From NCBI GenBank assembly GCA_947683625.1, contig CANTUR010000340.1, positions 1,302,001-1,366,000 of the forward strand: a stretch of DNA of 64,000 nucleotides, written 5' to 3'. A program made the position numbers and the translations under genes. The notes beneath the pieces were generated by a model. It worked only from the letters and a program-made list of their open reading frames with translations, had not been told where the DNA came from and made no database searches. Position 1 is the first letter of the stretch; each line of letters starts with the position of its first letter. Origin of the DNA: Mallotus nudiflorus. Its lineage: Eukaryota > Streptophyta > Magnoliopsida > Malpighiales > Euphorbiaceae. Positions 46,839-59,310 of the stretch are shown here, piece after piece.

Positions 46839-46846
46839 TATTTATA
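46839..46846 (-). promoter_or_regulatory. TATA box in LTR of element H
   Basis: The minus strand reads CCTATAAATACATC about 465-470 bases into the LTR, below the palindromic cluster. Confidence 0.5.
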
Positions 46847-46924
46847 GGCTCCTCTCATTCCAACTCGTACTTCCTTCAAATAGATGTAGTGAAATGTGAA
46901 AAGGTAAGTTAAAAAGACATGAAT

Positions 46925-47095
46925 GGTGACTCGACACTGTTGTGCCAATTATGGTAGCTTGACACCTCTTGTCTTTATACTGACTCGGCACCTCCTATCT
47001 TTATGTCGACTTGGTACCACTGTGCTGACTCAGCATAAAGTCTCTTCTATCATGTCTCGGCATACTAGTGCTGAGTTGGCACACACTACTTCTCC
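46925..47095. repeat. Palindromic word cluster in LTR of element H
   Basis: Variants of GTGCTGACTCAGCAC / GTGCCGACTCGGCAC recur at about 46928, 46959, 46981, 47008, 47027, 47057 and 47081. They lie about 215-385 bases inside the LTR, upstream of its TATA box. The same word family recurs at 50125-50288 before the env-like ORF. Confidence 0.75.
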
Positions 47096-47310
47096 CTTAT
47101 CTTGACCTTTATCGAGCCCTTCTTCATTCCACAACATTCAAATGCACTTTGATGTATGGATTAAATATAAAAAGGACCTATAAAACCCAAAATTGAAATA
47201 GGAATAACAAAAATAAGAATAATCATGTAATAATGGTAACAAACATAAAAAAAATGAAGAAAAGATAAGCATAAATATACTAAAGAACTATGCTAATTTG
47301 CATTATAACA

Positions 47311-48374
47311 AACTCCTCACACTTAGACCTTGCTTGCCCTCACGCAAGAAATAAAGACCTAAGTGAGAGAATTAACAAATTTTTCATCTTCTCCAAAATA
47401 AATGTAGCTATCTTAACAAGTCATATTAATCATGAAAGAAGTTAAGAAAAGATTATTAACAAGTAAACTTCCAATGCTCGACAATGATAGATAAAACAAG
47501 CTTTATAGTGTAATCAATAAGTTTAAAAATTTATCTCAAATTGTCAAGAAAAAAATCAAAGAATATAAAGTCAAAATGTTAACCAAGCTATTTAACTATA
47601 ATGTTCATTCATCAAATTTAGGATTTTTAAGAACTAAAGTAGCCATTGGGACTAAGATTAAGCACATGCACTAACTCATTATTCTCATGGTATTTTTAGA
47701 CACTTTCTTCTTCTTTCTTTTTTTAGCTTATAGATACATTCTTTCCAAATGAATGTAATTAAAGAGCATATTCAATTACACATAACTTACTCAAAATGCA
47801 TTGACTCATGACATCATACATTCTTTCCGAATGAGTGTAATTAAGGAGCACACTCAATTACACACAACTTACTCAAAATGCATCACGTCAACAAGCATTA
47901 TTATTAATATATATATATATAATGTATCCTTATCCATTATTGAAAAATGAGTTACTCGTATTATGGCTACAGTTTCCCTAAGGTTACGATCCTTAAAATC
48001 TAATTTTAAATCCTTACAATCCTAGCCTTAAGCATAATTAAAAAGTTGACTAAACATTCTTGAGATTTTTAAAATAATAATAAGAGATAAAAAGAAAAAC
48101 TTAATACTTATGCTAAATGAAACTTTCAAATTCTACCAATTAAGCATAAAAAGTTAATTATTAACATAGCATCAAAATAAGATAAACTTGAAAAATAGAC
48201 TACTTATAAATATAGAGAAGATAAAATGATGCAAAATATAGCATAAACACACATGCATATAAACATAAATATAATTAAAATAATAACTACTAATATCCCT
48301 TGCCCCACACTTAAAAACACACATTATCCCTAATGTGAATTTTAAAAATAAAGGAAAGGTAAAGAAAAACTCCC
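47311..48374 (-). other. 3' noncoding region of element H, with an 82-bp duplication
   Basis: It runs between the env-like ORF and the LTR. At 47736-47890 an 82-bp unit (ACATTCTTTCC..AATTACACATAACTTACTCAAAATGCA) is present twice. A short (TA)n run lies near 47909-47922. No gene is seen. Confidence 0.65.
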
Positions 48375-49579
48375 CTAAGCATCTGAAGGAGATGGTGGAG
48401 GAGAGTCGATAGTGAAATCAAAATGAGCAAAAAATTGATTTAGCTTATACTCCATCTGACGTTGGCGATGAGCAAGATGGTGGTTTGAAGATGCCATCCC
48501 ACTCAATTAGTGTTGCATCTCCTTTTGAGTTTCCAGAATGTGCTCCATAATATGTGAATCTCCATGTGAAGAACCACTAGCACCATCGTGTGTAGGCATA
48601 GTGAGAAGAGGTACATCACCATGGGGTGTCTTTTCTTCAGATTCCTCCTCATCAAAATCATCCTCATCTTACTTTTCTTTGATAGATGGTTGATGTCCCA
48701 ATCATCTCTAACAAGACCTAGACCTTACCGAAATCAATTAAAATCCAATGTCCATAACCTCACCTCTCACAAAGACTTGCTTAGTGAAATAAGAACACTT
48801 AACAACACAGGTGAAATCCTCCACATTGATATCAAGAGATTTAACATTAATAGTAATAATATAACCATGGGTGAGTGGAGCATCCTTACATGAAGCACAA
48901 GTCAAAAATTAATTAAAAATCCAATAAATCTAACATATTTGTTTTTTATTATGATTACATCATATCAAAAATAATTTTTATACAGAGACTTTATTAAAGA
49001 CTTGTGAAAAACAACACATGCAAGAACCTTATACAATAACTATAATTTAATGTCCTTAATAAACATGGCCTTTCCCTTTTTAGCTTGGAATGGGGATTTC
49101 AAATCAGTCAAAAAGGTCTGGAATTCATTCACCTTAAAGGACTTAGAGGGTCACATATGCCTTCTTTTTTTAAACTAAAAACCTGATGCATAAGAGGATA
49201 GATAAGTTTATGTTTCTTCCCTAACATCCTAAATTCAAGAATACGGGAATCATTAGAGTTAATTTCTAAAGATGTGTAAAATTCCATAATCAACTCAACA
49301 TAGGTGTTCTCATGCATGGATATAAATTTTTGAAGTCCATAAGATGTCAAAACTTGAGTAAATGATTTGCATTCCTACACTTTAAAGTAGAGAAGAGGGG
49401 ATATACTTACAAGAAACGATTTCCTTAAATTTAAGTATAGTAAATCTATCACTTTCTTCTTATAAATAAATTGGGGACATGGCTTTATAGGTTGGTGCAA
49501 GGTCCTCCATGTCTTGATGGTCCTTTTTAACTTAAGGTTGTTTAGAACCTCTTGATGTAGAACTCCTAAACTTACTCAT
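48375..49579 (-). pseudogene. Env-like / ATHILA-type ORF of element H
   Basis: An ATG at 49579 (minus) opens MSKFRSSTSRGSKQP and a basic, Ser-rich N-terminus, then a shifted piece with FISMHENTYVELIMEFYTSL and ILEFRMLGKKHKLIY (about 49350-49129), which resembles the ATHILA ORF-1-type domain of plant retrotransposon extra ORFs. Later pieces include APLTHGYIITI near 48870 and an acidic stretch DEDDFDEEESEE near 48640. The end PPPPSPSDA is followed by a stop at 48375. Several shifts break it. Whether these ORFs make an envelope is unproven. Confidence 0.6.
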
Positions 49580-50639
49580 GGTAAAAGAAGATGTTAATGA
49601 GATTGGAAAATGCAAATAAGAAAAGAAATGGTGTAAAGAAAATAAAAATAAAAGAAATAAAAAGAAAGTGGGAGTGGAGATTTTGATTAGGGGAAATAAA
49701 TATAGAAGGGAGAGATATTAAAGTGAGATGAGGATGAGGAAAATAGAAATATAAAAAGAAAATAAAAGAATAGATGAAAGGGAATTACAAAACAAAAATG
49801 TAAGTAAAGAGAAGGGTTCAATGGAGGAGTAAATAAAAGGTGAAAGGACTATAACAATAGTAGTCAAAAGGAGTTATAAGTAGTTATGTAGGCTAGGGTG
49901 CAAGAGGGATGTAAAAGGTCATGACCTTTATTGGAAAAATGTGTGACTTACTTTGGGAATTTGATTTTGTGGGGATATGTTTTAAGAAGAAAAAAAAATT
50001 AGAGAGAAGAATTAATAAAATAGAATATAAATTAAATATATTCTAAAAAATTAAATAAAAGAAGAATTAATTAAAAAATAAATTTATTTTTTCAATTCAT
50101 TTATTTTTTTGAATGTGTGCACAAGTTGGCATGGATGTGCTGACTCAGCACGAGTTTGAGATTGTGTCGAGTCGGCTTGGATGTGCTGACTCATCACATT
50201 TTTCTTTTGGCTTAAATCGGCATGCCCATACTAACTCAACATTATTTCATTCTGTCCCAAGTTGGCATGGGTGTGCCAACTAGGCACAAATTGAATTTCT
50301 AATTTTTTTTACAAAATAAAGATAAAAATGTAAACAATGTGTATATATAAACTAAACTCCATAATTAAAATGTAAACATTATGTACTAAAAATATATATT
50401 CTACTAAAATATATAAAATAAACTAAACTAAACTAAACTAAAGAAAAAACTAATGTATAAAATTTAAGTAAAAAGAATAATTGTAAAAAAAAAATTTAAA
50501 TGATAAAATAAAATAAATACTACTAAAATAATAAATTTTATTAATACTACAATGTGGTTCAAATCAAAAAAATATATAAGTAAAATATACCAAAATAAAT
50601 CAAAACAAAAATAAAAAAATGCACCTTACTACATTGAAT
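49580..50639 (-). other. Gap between pol and env-like ORF of element H
   Basis: AT-rich, with purine-rich plus strand at 49600-49800 and A/T runs at 50320-50620. Apart from the 45-bp array at 50125-50288 nothing gene-like is seen. Confidence 0.55.
50125..50288. repeat. 45-bp tandem array of palindromic words before env-like ORF, element H
   Basis: Four copies start at 50125, 50171, 50216 and 50261. Each reads roughly GTTGGCATGG plus GTGCTGACTCAGCAC, a near-palindrome. It is the word family of the H LTR. It lies 545-710 bases upstream (minus strand) of the env-like ATG. Confidence 0.8.
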
Positions 50640-51557
50640 GGTCTATAGCTTGACCTTACTTTGTTCATTTTGAGGTGTAAATAGAGAGATGGATTTGATT
50701 TGATCAATTGCTTCACCAATCAAATAAGGCTTAAAACAGTGACCATTAACCTTAAAAACTTCTTAGCAATTTTAATTGCTCTATAGGGATGAACCTTGAT
50801 AAACCATCTAGACTTTAACTTTTTGGGAAATAATTTCAGTCTTGAATTGTAAATTAAACAAGTTCACCCTCCTAAAATTCCTTCTTCATTAAATGCTTAT
50901 CATGCCACAACTTAGTATGATCCTTATACAACTTTGCATTCTCATAAGCATTCATATAATTCATTCAGTTGAAGTAACCTTTTCCTTTCAGCCTTCTTTA
51001 AATCAAAATTCAAAGCCTTTATTGCCTAATATGCCTTATGCTCAAGTTTCATAGTAAGTGATAAGACTTCCTATATATCAATTGGTAGGGTGTAAGGCTA
51101 GTTAGGGTTTTAAAAGTTGTCCTATATGCCCATAAGTCATGATCAAGCTTTACTACCCAATCATTTTTTGAAGAAGACACCATTTTCTCTAAAATCCATT
51201 TAATCTCTTTATTACTTACCTCAACCTGCCCACTTGTTTATAGGTGATATGGAGTGGCAACCTTATGTGTTACCCTATATTTCTTCAAAAGAGCCTTTAT
51301 CACATGATTGTAGAAATGTGAACCTCCATCACTAATCAATGCTCTAGGAGTACCAAACCTTGGAAAATCAATTTCTTAAGCATCTTCTTAACAACCTTTG
51401 CATCATTAGTAATGGTTGGTATTGCTTCCACCCATTTTGAGACATAGTCAACCATAACTAAGATTTACTTGTAGCCTAAAGAACTAAAAAATGGACCTAT
51501 AAAATCTATGCCCCAAACATAAAAAAGCTTAACTTTAAGAATTCCTTTCAAAGGTAT
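50640..51557 (-). pseudogene. Integrase core and C-terminus of Athila-like element H
   Basis: The minus strand reads VWGIDFIGPF and VDYVSKWVEAIPTI near 51500-51420 (first catalytic Asp), then the SDGGSHF-equivalent region near 51330 in degraded form, HPQTSGQVE-like sequence near 51240, and LWAYRTTFKT and PYQLIYRKS near 51150-51070. A C-terminal tail runs to about 50640 with LYKDHTKLWHDK. Wording of these motifs is typical of Athila integrases. Element G interrupts it at 51557 immediately after the zinc domain. Frameshifts are present. Confidence 0.8.
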
Positions 51558-51751
51558 TATAAGCACCTAATTTTAGGATGCAATTATGCATGAATGTGAC
51601 GAGAAGCCTATATGATGAAAATTTAATCAAAAATTGACCTCTACTGTTAATTTTTGTTATTTTAAGGACTAAATTGCAACTTTTTTTAGGTTTAATTGTA
51701 AAAAATGACTTTTATATGGGTATATTTGAAAATGTGCAACCAATATTGTGT

Positions 51752-51900
51752 AATGCCAATCGACATTCATAATGTCGATCGGTATTATGCAATGCCAATC
51801 AGCATTACACAATGTTGATCGACATTATGTATTGCCAATTGGCATTACACAACTCTTATTAACATTACATAATGTCGATCGATATTTTGGAATGCCAAGG
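51752..51900. repeat. 20-bp-period palindrome array in 5' LTR of element G
   Basis: Units start at 51752, 51771, 51791, 51811, 51831, 51851 and 51871, with a half unit at 51891. Each is a 16-base palindrome or near-palindrome plus a 4-base spacer. Types alternate: AATGCCAATCRRCATT and AATGTCGATCGACATT. The array starts 194 bases into the LTR, about 230 bases before the TATA box. Confidence 0.9.
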
Positions 51901-52132
51901 CGCTAAAAAATTCAGTAAAACTTTTTTCTCACTGTGATTAGTCCAAATTTAATTTATAAATAAATTGATTTAAGTGATTATCTATAGGTTTTAGTTTAGT
52001 ATGCATCTCTTACGCATATAATCTTCTTTTTTGAAGTTAAAATTCTCATCTTATTATTGGGAAGGGAGAGATTAGACCTACTGTGATCACGTAACTCCTA
52101 TGATCACGAAAGTGGTTAGTTGAGGAACGAGA

Positions 52133-52140
52133 TATAAAAT
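52133..52140 (+). promoter_or_regulatory. TATA box in 5' LTR of element G
   Basis: TATAAAAT lies about 575 bases into the LTR, followed by an A/G-rich stretch. The 3' LTR has TATAAAAA at the matching place (62317-62324). Confidence 0.5.
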
Positions 52141-53815
52141 GAAAAGATTAGCATAAAAAAAAGAAAAAATGGAGAGGACGGAGACTAAAAAAAGAAAAAA
52201 AACCCTAATCAGCTACAACAACAAACATTGATTGAGAAAAAAGAGAGAGGACTTAACCTGATACTGTCATTTCAAAACCCTTTTTTTCTAAAAAGAAAAA
52301 GAAAAAGTTCATTCTTTTAAAAATTATAGAAATTAAGAAAGCGTAGAGTCAATTTTCTCAAAATGGTGAAATCCCTATCCGAGGGGCATTCAAATAGCAT
52401 TCCTCATCTTCTACTCCTTTCTTTTTTAGTTCATTCTTTTATTTTATTATTTTATTTTTTTGATTTATTATTTCTGTGTTTTTTATTCATATTTTATTTT
52501 CAATATTTATTTTCTTTATTTATTAATTCTAATCTTATTTTTTTTATTCTTTGTGTTTCATGATTCTAGTGATGAATACATGATTGAACCAACAAAACTC
52601 ACAAAGAATCTATGAATGAAAGCCAAAAGTCAAGATCCTAATTTAATTTTATTTGGCTATGTTTATTTTAGTTTAGTTTATTTTATTTTTTAGATTTTTA
52701 ATTTATTTGATTTGTCTTCTTAAGGGTTGTATTTTAATTTTATTTTCTTTATTATTTTGATAAATTTTGTAATAGACCTGATAATGGAAATAATGAAAAT
52801 TTAATTCTCTTGTTCTTAAAAAATTAATTAGTAAATTAGGTTCAATTTGGTAAGTCCTAATTAAAATTAATGGAGGAAGTAGATTAATTTATGTTGCATG
52901 TTAATTAAATTAGGGTTTTTAAAAGAAATAAGTTTGAATGATTGTTTAATCTTTCATTTGATTGTTTTTGGGCTTGTTTAATTATGTTTATATGTTTTAG
53001 ACCCTAAGGCTATGATAAGCTCTAACCCACTTAAATAAATTTAGGTTTCCTTAGATTTAATTAACTAAAATTGATATTAGGCCCATAATTAATTAGATTT
53101 AGGGTAGAGATAATTTAGGTTCGTTTAGTTAATTTAGACATAGGCCCACCTTTAGTTTAATTTAATTAACTTAGACTTAGCCCATTAAATTTAAGCATTT
53201 TTCATAACTTGTAGATTTAATATCACCTTAGAATTAAAACATGTAGAATTATGCCCATTAATTTAAATACTTCATAATTTGTAGATTTAGGGCCATTTTA
53301 AAATTAAAATAAATAGACTTAGGGTCATTTAATTAAAACTGAATAGGAATTAGACCCATTAGTATTTAGGCTCACTTGTAAATTAAATTATGTAGATTGA
53401 GCTCATTTAATTAAAATCAATGTAGATTAGACTAACATAGGGATTATGAATGAATGCATTGTTTACATTTATTTTCATGACTAGTTTGCCTGGAGTTAAT
53501 TGTTTTAAATAAGGGTTTATATGAAATTGCATGTAAATGGAGGATATGATAATAATTTATAAAATAATTCTAAATGAACACAAGACTAAAAGAAGTTCAT
53601 ATTATGTATCCAGAATTTCCTTGTTGTAGTGCGAGCTTTTTTTTTATAGAATCGAGTACCACCATTTTTATGTCCTAGTTATTACCCTGGGTGGTGACTC
53701 CTCATCTTCACGCATGTCTTTGTGACAATGATTACTATGTTCTCTTGAGCCCTGAGCTCAAAGAGTGTCGCAGTTGCTAAAATGTTGAGCCCACGCTAAA
53801 CCTCGTTGTTTAGAG

Positions 53816-53833
53816 TGACGACTCCACTAAGGA
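53816..53833 (+). other. Primer binding site of element G, tRNA-Arg type
   Basis: TGACGACTCCACTAAGGA follows the LTR by one base. It differs from A's site by G-to-A changes only. Confidence 0.7.
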
Positions 53834-54593
53834 TAAGAGATACCGATTCTACTTGCGTTCTTTAGAATTATTTTATTCTTGCATTCATTTTGCATGTTTC
53901 TATTAACCGATGGCATTGGTTTATGATTCCATGATTCCACTAGCTTCATGGAGTTGTAAATTGGCTAACCATTACTCTTAGCCTTAACTTGGTTCAAGAG
54001 AGATTATCAAGCTCTTTTGAACAAAGTCTATAACCCAAGTCTTAAAAGGGGGGGGGTGGTCTTCCCTTAAGTTTGCAAAGGATACTGGGCTCCTCTGACC
54101 TTGGCCTATAACTCAAGTCTTAAAGGAAGGTATCTTGCTAAGGGAACCTTGACTTTTCACTAGACCCTAACCAGATTTAATGGCTTAGTTACTTCACCTA
54201 GAATTACCCAAATTGCTTGTGTGTGTTGCCATGAGGTATTTCTATCTATAAAAGCCCAAGCCCATACTTTAAAGAGCCCATCTGGGATAATAAAGATTGG
54301 GCTAGACCTTTATACCTAGAAATACTGTTTCCATGCTTTTATTGCTTTAAGAGAGATTTGGCATGTGCATCAGTTCTTAATAACCCTTGTTGATATTAAG
54401 GCTAAGACAAAAAATCCTACAAAAAGAGACTTATAATTGAATATGTGTGTAGGAGGAATAAGGTTGGAGGGATGGATGTTGTACACTTGATTAATACTTG
54501 CTATTTGCTACTTATTGCACAACACATGCATCATGCATACATGCATTTCATCCATTACACTAACACTTTGATTTACAGCCATCATTGATTTAT
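53834..54593 (+). other. Leader of element G, no gene seen
   Basis: Untranslated, with an eight-G run near 54050 and GCATACATGCAT words near 54535. Layout matches the leader of E. Confidence 0.5.
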
Positions 54594-56285
54594 CTGGATC
54601 TTCTCATATTTGGGGATGGAAAGGTGGCATACTAAGAAGAATAGATTTAAGTCCTAAAGCTATAGCAAAAAAGATCCTTCATAGACTGGAGAAGAGTCCT
54701 ATTAATCCACTTTACTTGGAAGCTAAAATAACTCCAATTAAGCTTATAGAAATGGAATAATAACAAGGAGGGAATTGGACCCTAGAAGACATCAAAGAAG
54801 CTTTAATGGATGACATGAGGGCTATGATGCAAGATGAACTGAGACAGGCTTTATTTGGATTGATGCAACTTGCTGCTACTATCATACCACCACCTGTAAT
54901 TGAGCAACCACCAGCTACTGCAGCTATCCCACTTACTAAAAATGCTCCACCTACTACCAATAATGCTGGGGCGCAACCTGTCGCTAGAAACCCATCTGCT
55001 ATTGATATGAAGCTTGAGGATATTAAGAACTACATGATAGAAAGGGCAAAGAGAGAATCACTTGAACTGGTACAAGACCATGAATCTAAGCAGATGTAAG
55101 CACTGACTCATAAAATGTCCAAGATGGAAGAGCTAATTAGAGGACAAGGTATGGAATATTCATTTGACTTTGATGATGTGCTACTAGCAGAGGGTAATAA
55201 GCTACCTGAGAAGTTCAAAATGCCTAAGCTACAGAAGTTTGATGGAACTAAAGATCCTAGGATTCATCTCAGTCAGTACACAATAATTATAAGCACTACT
55301 AAGGTCCCGATCACCAGGTTATTTGTATTGTCCTTAGAGGGAATGACTCTAAATTGGTATCATGGGTTAAAAAAGTCTATTAGGGCTTACTGGAAAGAAT
55401 TGTGTACTACTTTTTTGAAATAGTATGATTATAACACTATATTAGAAGTGTCCATCAGGGATTTGGAATTGACTAAGGAAAAATCAAATGAATCCTTTTA
55501 TGATTTCTTGACCAGATTCATGAAAAAGGCAGGATTAATGAAGAAGCTGGCTGAAAAAGATCAAGTTAGAATGATTATTCAAAATATGTCACCTAATTTA
55601 GTTGAAAGGTTGTAGATGATGAACCTTAAGACATGTGTAGACATTTATGATGATGGGTTGCAAGTTGAGGAGATCGAAAGTGAGAAAAAGAAGATTACTA
55701 GAAGCACTAAAGTAAGAAACTACCCAACTGGGGGGGGGGGGCACATTAAGGAAGCACTAGCTGAACTGTGGAAGTGCATATTATTCAACAACCAAGGAGA
55801 TTCTCTAATTTTAACCAACCTTTGTCAAAAGTCCTAGAGTACTTAATGCAAAAGGGCTTACTTTAACCTTTACCTAATCCAAACACCCTAGGCTATAACC
55901 CAAACAAGCATTGCAAATTTTATCAAAACCTCTAACACTCCATGGATAACTGCATCTGCCTCAAACACAAAATCCAAAACCTTATGGAATTCAGAATGAT
56001 CACAAACCCCGAAAACCCAGGCACCAAAAATAATCCTTTCCCAAACTACCAAAATGTACCACCCTCAGCTACCATAATGATTAACTTAGGAGTAAGTGAG
56101 GAATAAGTGCTAAGCTCATATGAGGACCTAGACCTTAAAACCAATGAGAAATCTCCTAATTCCCCTAAAGATGAGGAAAGAGTAGAAGACTTATTGGGTC
56201 AGCCTTCAGGTAAGTTCGACTATAAGGTGTTTTATACTAAACCACCTTCATTTGACACACCCTTCAAGTTGATTGTGCCTACATG
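54594..56285 (+). pseudogene. gag remnant of element G
   Basis: The frame from about 54594 reads KKILHRLEKSPINPLYLEAK, then MDDMRAMMQDELRQALFGL (ATG at 54806), a Pro/Ala-rich linker, VQDHESKQM, and the capsid-type domain KFDGTKDPRIHLSQY, LEGMTLNWYHGLKK and YWKELCTTFLK (55240-55423). After a stop it continues with RFMKKAGLMKKLAEKDQVRM. A 12-G run at 55731-55742 causes a shift. A knuckle-like NCICLKHKIQNLM near 55950 lacks most metal ligands. It ends near 56285 with no protease following. Confidence 0.8.
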
Positions 56286-58879
56286 ATGGGGTGATGAGTT
56301 TAATAATGAGAAGCTACTAGACAAGAAATAAAAATGCACAGTCATGGAGACAATTAGTGAGAAGATACAAGAATAGCTACTATATCAGCCACCTGAAGGA
56401 CAACCACCATAAGACTCAGCATCCCTAGCATCTAGAATAAGACATAAATTTTCTTATTGTCTTATTTGAATAAAATTTTAGTTTCTTTAGAACTTGTTTT
56501 GTTTTAGTGATCAATGATACGAATTCTGATCATGCTTACTTATGTATTATGCATCCTGATAATACTATGCATTATGATATTGATTGTATCTGCATGTTTG
56601 ATGTAAAAATTTGATTCAATTAGACTTATTTATTATGGGCACAAATGCAAATTCAAAGAACATTCATATATCACATGATGTAACTTTTAAAGATAGGAAA
56701 TTTGAGGAAAAAACAAAGAGAGAGAAAAAAAGAAAAAAGAAAAAAGAGTAGAAAGGTAAAAATTATAGAGAAAAAATTTTAGGACTGGTTGATAATAGGA
56801 GTTGTACCATGTGATGTAATAAATGTTCTCATTTTTTCCCTAATGAATGAGTAAAATTGAATTTGAAATTTTTATTCAAATATTGTGTATTTGTCTTTTT
56901 CATACTACATAAGTACCTAAATGGAAAGACAATACATAATGAAAGCTAAATCAGAGCTATGAGATTATTATTTTAGTTATGTTTTCTTTTTTTCTACCCC
57001 TTTATAATTTTGTCTATAAGCTTAGTATCCCCTTGTACTTTAGGAATTTGGATGGCTCAATAACTTGCATTGCAACCCATACCTTATAACTATCATTAAT
57101 CATTGCACCAGCATCAAGCCTCATGTTCAGCTCAAGAGTTCTTTGAAGAGCAAGTCTAATTGATATCATCAGTAAGAACTCACTTTAGTCAGTTTGCCCA
57201 CTCCCCTGCATCTTTAATCCATGAGATTGTAACTAATAGGGTTAGTAAGTCAAATGATTGACAACAAAAGTGAATGAATTAGGTCTCTTACACACAAAAA
57301 AAAGTACTAAAATAGTATGAATGAATCCATAATAAAACTAGGGAAAAAATGCAATTCTGGGGGCAAATTACATAATAATAAGTTTGCATTCAAAGAGCAA
57401 ATAAGGAACACTGAAGTATAAGAGCCAATATAAAAGATCTTAAGGTAGAAAGAAGCATACAAATACATCAGTTATCATACAGCAAAAGTAATAGCAAAAG
57501 GAAAAATTCAACAGTGCATCGGTTAATCATAAGCTCAAATTTTGAGCCATAGATTCCATTTACTAGCATGGTCATCTATCTAACAAACTATATCAGAGGC
57601 TATGACATCAGAAGTACCAACAACAAGGCATTCAATGCTCATACCTACAAGCTATTGATGAGGCACCTCATTCTTACACTCCAAGATTAGTGACATAGCT
57701 CTGTTCCAAACAAGAGACCTATTAGAATCATGCATGTCATACATAACATGCATACACTTGCATACATATGTTGTGAAATACTTGCTTTACATAATAAAGT
57801 CTTTAAGCCTAGGAAAGATTGTGTAAATACTCTACTACTAATATTTAAAATTAGTGTTGTAAGAATGCAAAAAGTTAATCAGAATGTGCACATGTGAAGC
57901 ATCTAAAAGGAAAAGGGTAGCACTAACAAGGTGAACCTGATACTTAACGGGACTTTAGACTTCAGGAGCATAATGGACCCATCCAGTAAAGGAATATCAC
58001 TGATAATGATACTTGTAAAAGCATAATCCTGGCAACATCAAAAGACTGGATAGGATGTTCAAGCTCCTTAGATTCAACATCCATCTCTATAGTCTCATTT
58101 AGAGCATCATCTAGAATATCTCTCCATAATAGTTATACCGTAGTAAGGAATGGAATATAGTGATAAGAAGGTCCAATATATCAGCGATACATTTGTCGGC
58201 CCTAAAAATGGAAGAATGCACTTAAAACTTAAAATGAATGCATTTTGAAAAATTAATTAATCATGAAATAAGATCTCTAACTCCTAAACCTTTTTTGTAG
58301 GAGTTATCAATAAAAGGAATGAAGCCCTTTACCATAGCATTAATGGAATTTCATAAATACAAATGCAGCCTAAAGCCACAACTTTAATGGTGTAGTATCA
58401 TGACCTTCATGATCAAAGAAATTATCACCACAATCAAAAGGAAGAATGCAAAAGAATAACATTGCATTTTGAAAAAAATTATTTGCGAATTTACTATACT
58501 AACTTGTGGTATTTTGTGTAGGGAAAAAATAAAAGAGAATGAAAAAGGGGAAAGGAACCGATACATCAATAAAAATGGGCCAAATAGCAAATACCAAACA
58601 CTCATTAAGATAATAAAAGGGAAGTAACATAACTCTCTTTCCTTAAATTCTATAATAAAGTACCATCTCAATCATAAAATTCACAAATTGAAAGTAAATT
58701 CATCCACTTCATGAGATCATGTGTGAAAATCCTATCTTGTGACCTTTGATCATAATGACTCTTTTTCAGCCTCACAAAATTCAAAGGAGCAATTAATAGT
58801 TTTGTGTTGAGAACTTATAAACTCTATTCAATCTAATGCTTACTTTGCACCTAACTAAAGGGAAGAATATGCAAAAATA
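56286..58879 (+). other. Noncoding interior of element G
   Basis: Mostly AT-rich. An AATAAAA lies at 56470-56476 shortly after gag, a possible polyadenylation signal. Short minus-strand stretches (about 57030-57190 and 57990-58110) are free of stops and look coding-like, but I cannot assign them. No pol motif is visible. Confidence 0.5.
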
Positions 58880-59310
58880 AAATCTGTGGACATGAAGCAT
58901 AAATTACTTGAATTTTTAAGTATCATTTCAATCTTTCAAATGATAAATATGCATATAATATACTCCAATGCTAAAAAATGAGTATGAGTATAAAATCCCT
59001 TGATGGTATCTATGCAGAGTAATATGAGAAAGGTAAGGGAATACTATGAGGAGATTCAAAAATAAGAGCAAGCATAATGTACTCTAATGCTTAAAAATGA
59101 GTAAGGGTATCAACGTGAACCTCTAGCAGTATCCACACTGAGTAATACAAGAAAGGCGGGGGAATACTAAAAGAGGACCATGCCAAAAATTACTCTATTT
59201 ACTCCAATGCTCTATACGAGTATGAGTATCTAAAGGACCTTTCCAATGATATCCACACTGAGTAATATGAGAAAGGCATGGGAATACTCAAATATGGAAG
59301 GAAAACACAA
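58880..59310 (+). repeat. 118-120 bp tandem repeat in element G, about 3 copies
   Basis: TACTCCAATGCT-like starts lie at about 58961, 59079 and 59199, each followed by GAGTAAT..GAGAAAGG..GGGAATACT about 70 bases later. Confidence 0.75.

Larger units (their letters stand above)
45893..47310 (-). repeat. 3' LTR of element H
   Basis: On the minus strand it starts TGTTATAATGC at 47310, right after a purine-rich GTGTGAGGAGTT, and ends ACTCACATTACA at 45893. It has a palindromic word cluster at 46925-47095 and a TATA box at 46839-46846. Length is 1418 bp. The other LTR is outside the window. Confidence 0.75.
45893..51557 (-). mobile_element. Athila-like Ty3/Gypsy element H, 3' part (interrupted by G)
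   Basis: Read on the minus strand: integrase core and C-terminus, a gap with a palindromic array, an env-like ORF, a short spacer, a purine tract and a 1418-bp 3' LTR. The sequence CTTGCTTGCCCTCACGCAAG just outside the LTR is characteristic of Athila-type 3' regions. Element G splits it; its integrase zinc domain lies at 63626-64000. Its left flank AGTGG (45888-45892) should reappear at its far end outside the window. Confidence 0.8.
51558..53814 (+). repeat. 5' LTR of element G
   Basis: It begins TATAAGCACCTAATTTTAGG (TG changed to TA) and ends TTTAGA. Length is 2257 bp. It holds a palindrome array (51752-51900), TATAAAAT at 52133-52140, a purine-rich stretch after it, and a decoy primer-like site at 53692-53701. 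In a roughly 360-base part compared by eye, about one base in twelve differs from the 3' LTR, so the insertion is not recent. Confidence 0.85.

Noticed and set aside
51752..51900. CRISPR-like regular spacing of repeats
   Set aside because: Units are 16-base palindromes with 4-base spacers in a plant LTR; there are no unique spacers and no cas genes.
57030..58110. Antisense gene inside element G
   Set aside because: Two short stop-free minus-strand stretches look coding-like, but no family motif, promoter or intron supports them.
58384..58671. 95-codon minus-strand hydrophobic frame
   Set aside because: Composition-driven; no motif and not conserved with any neighbour.
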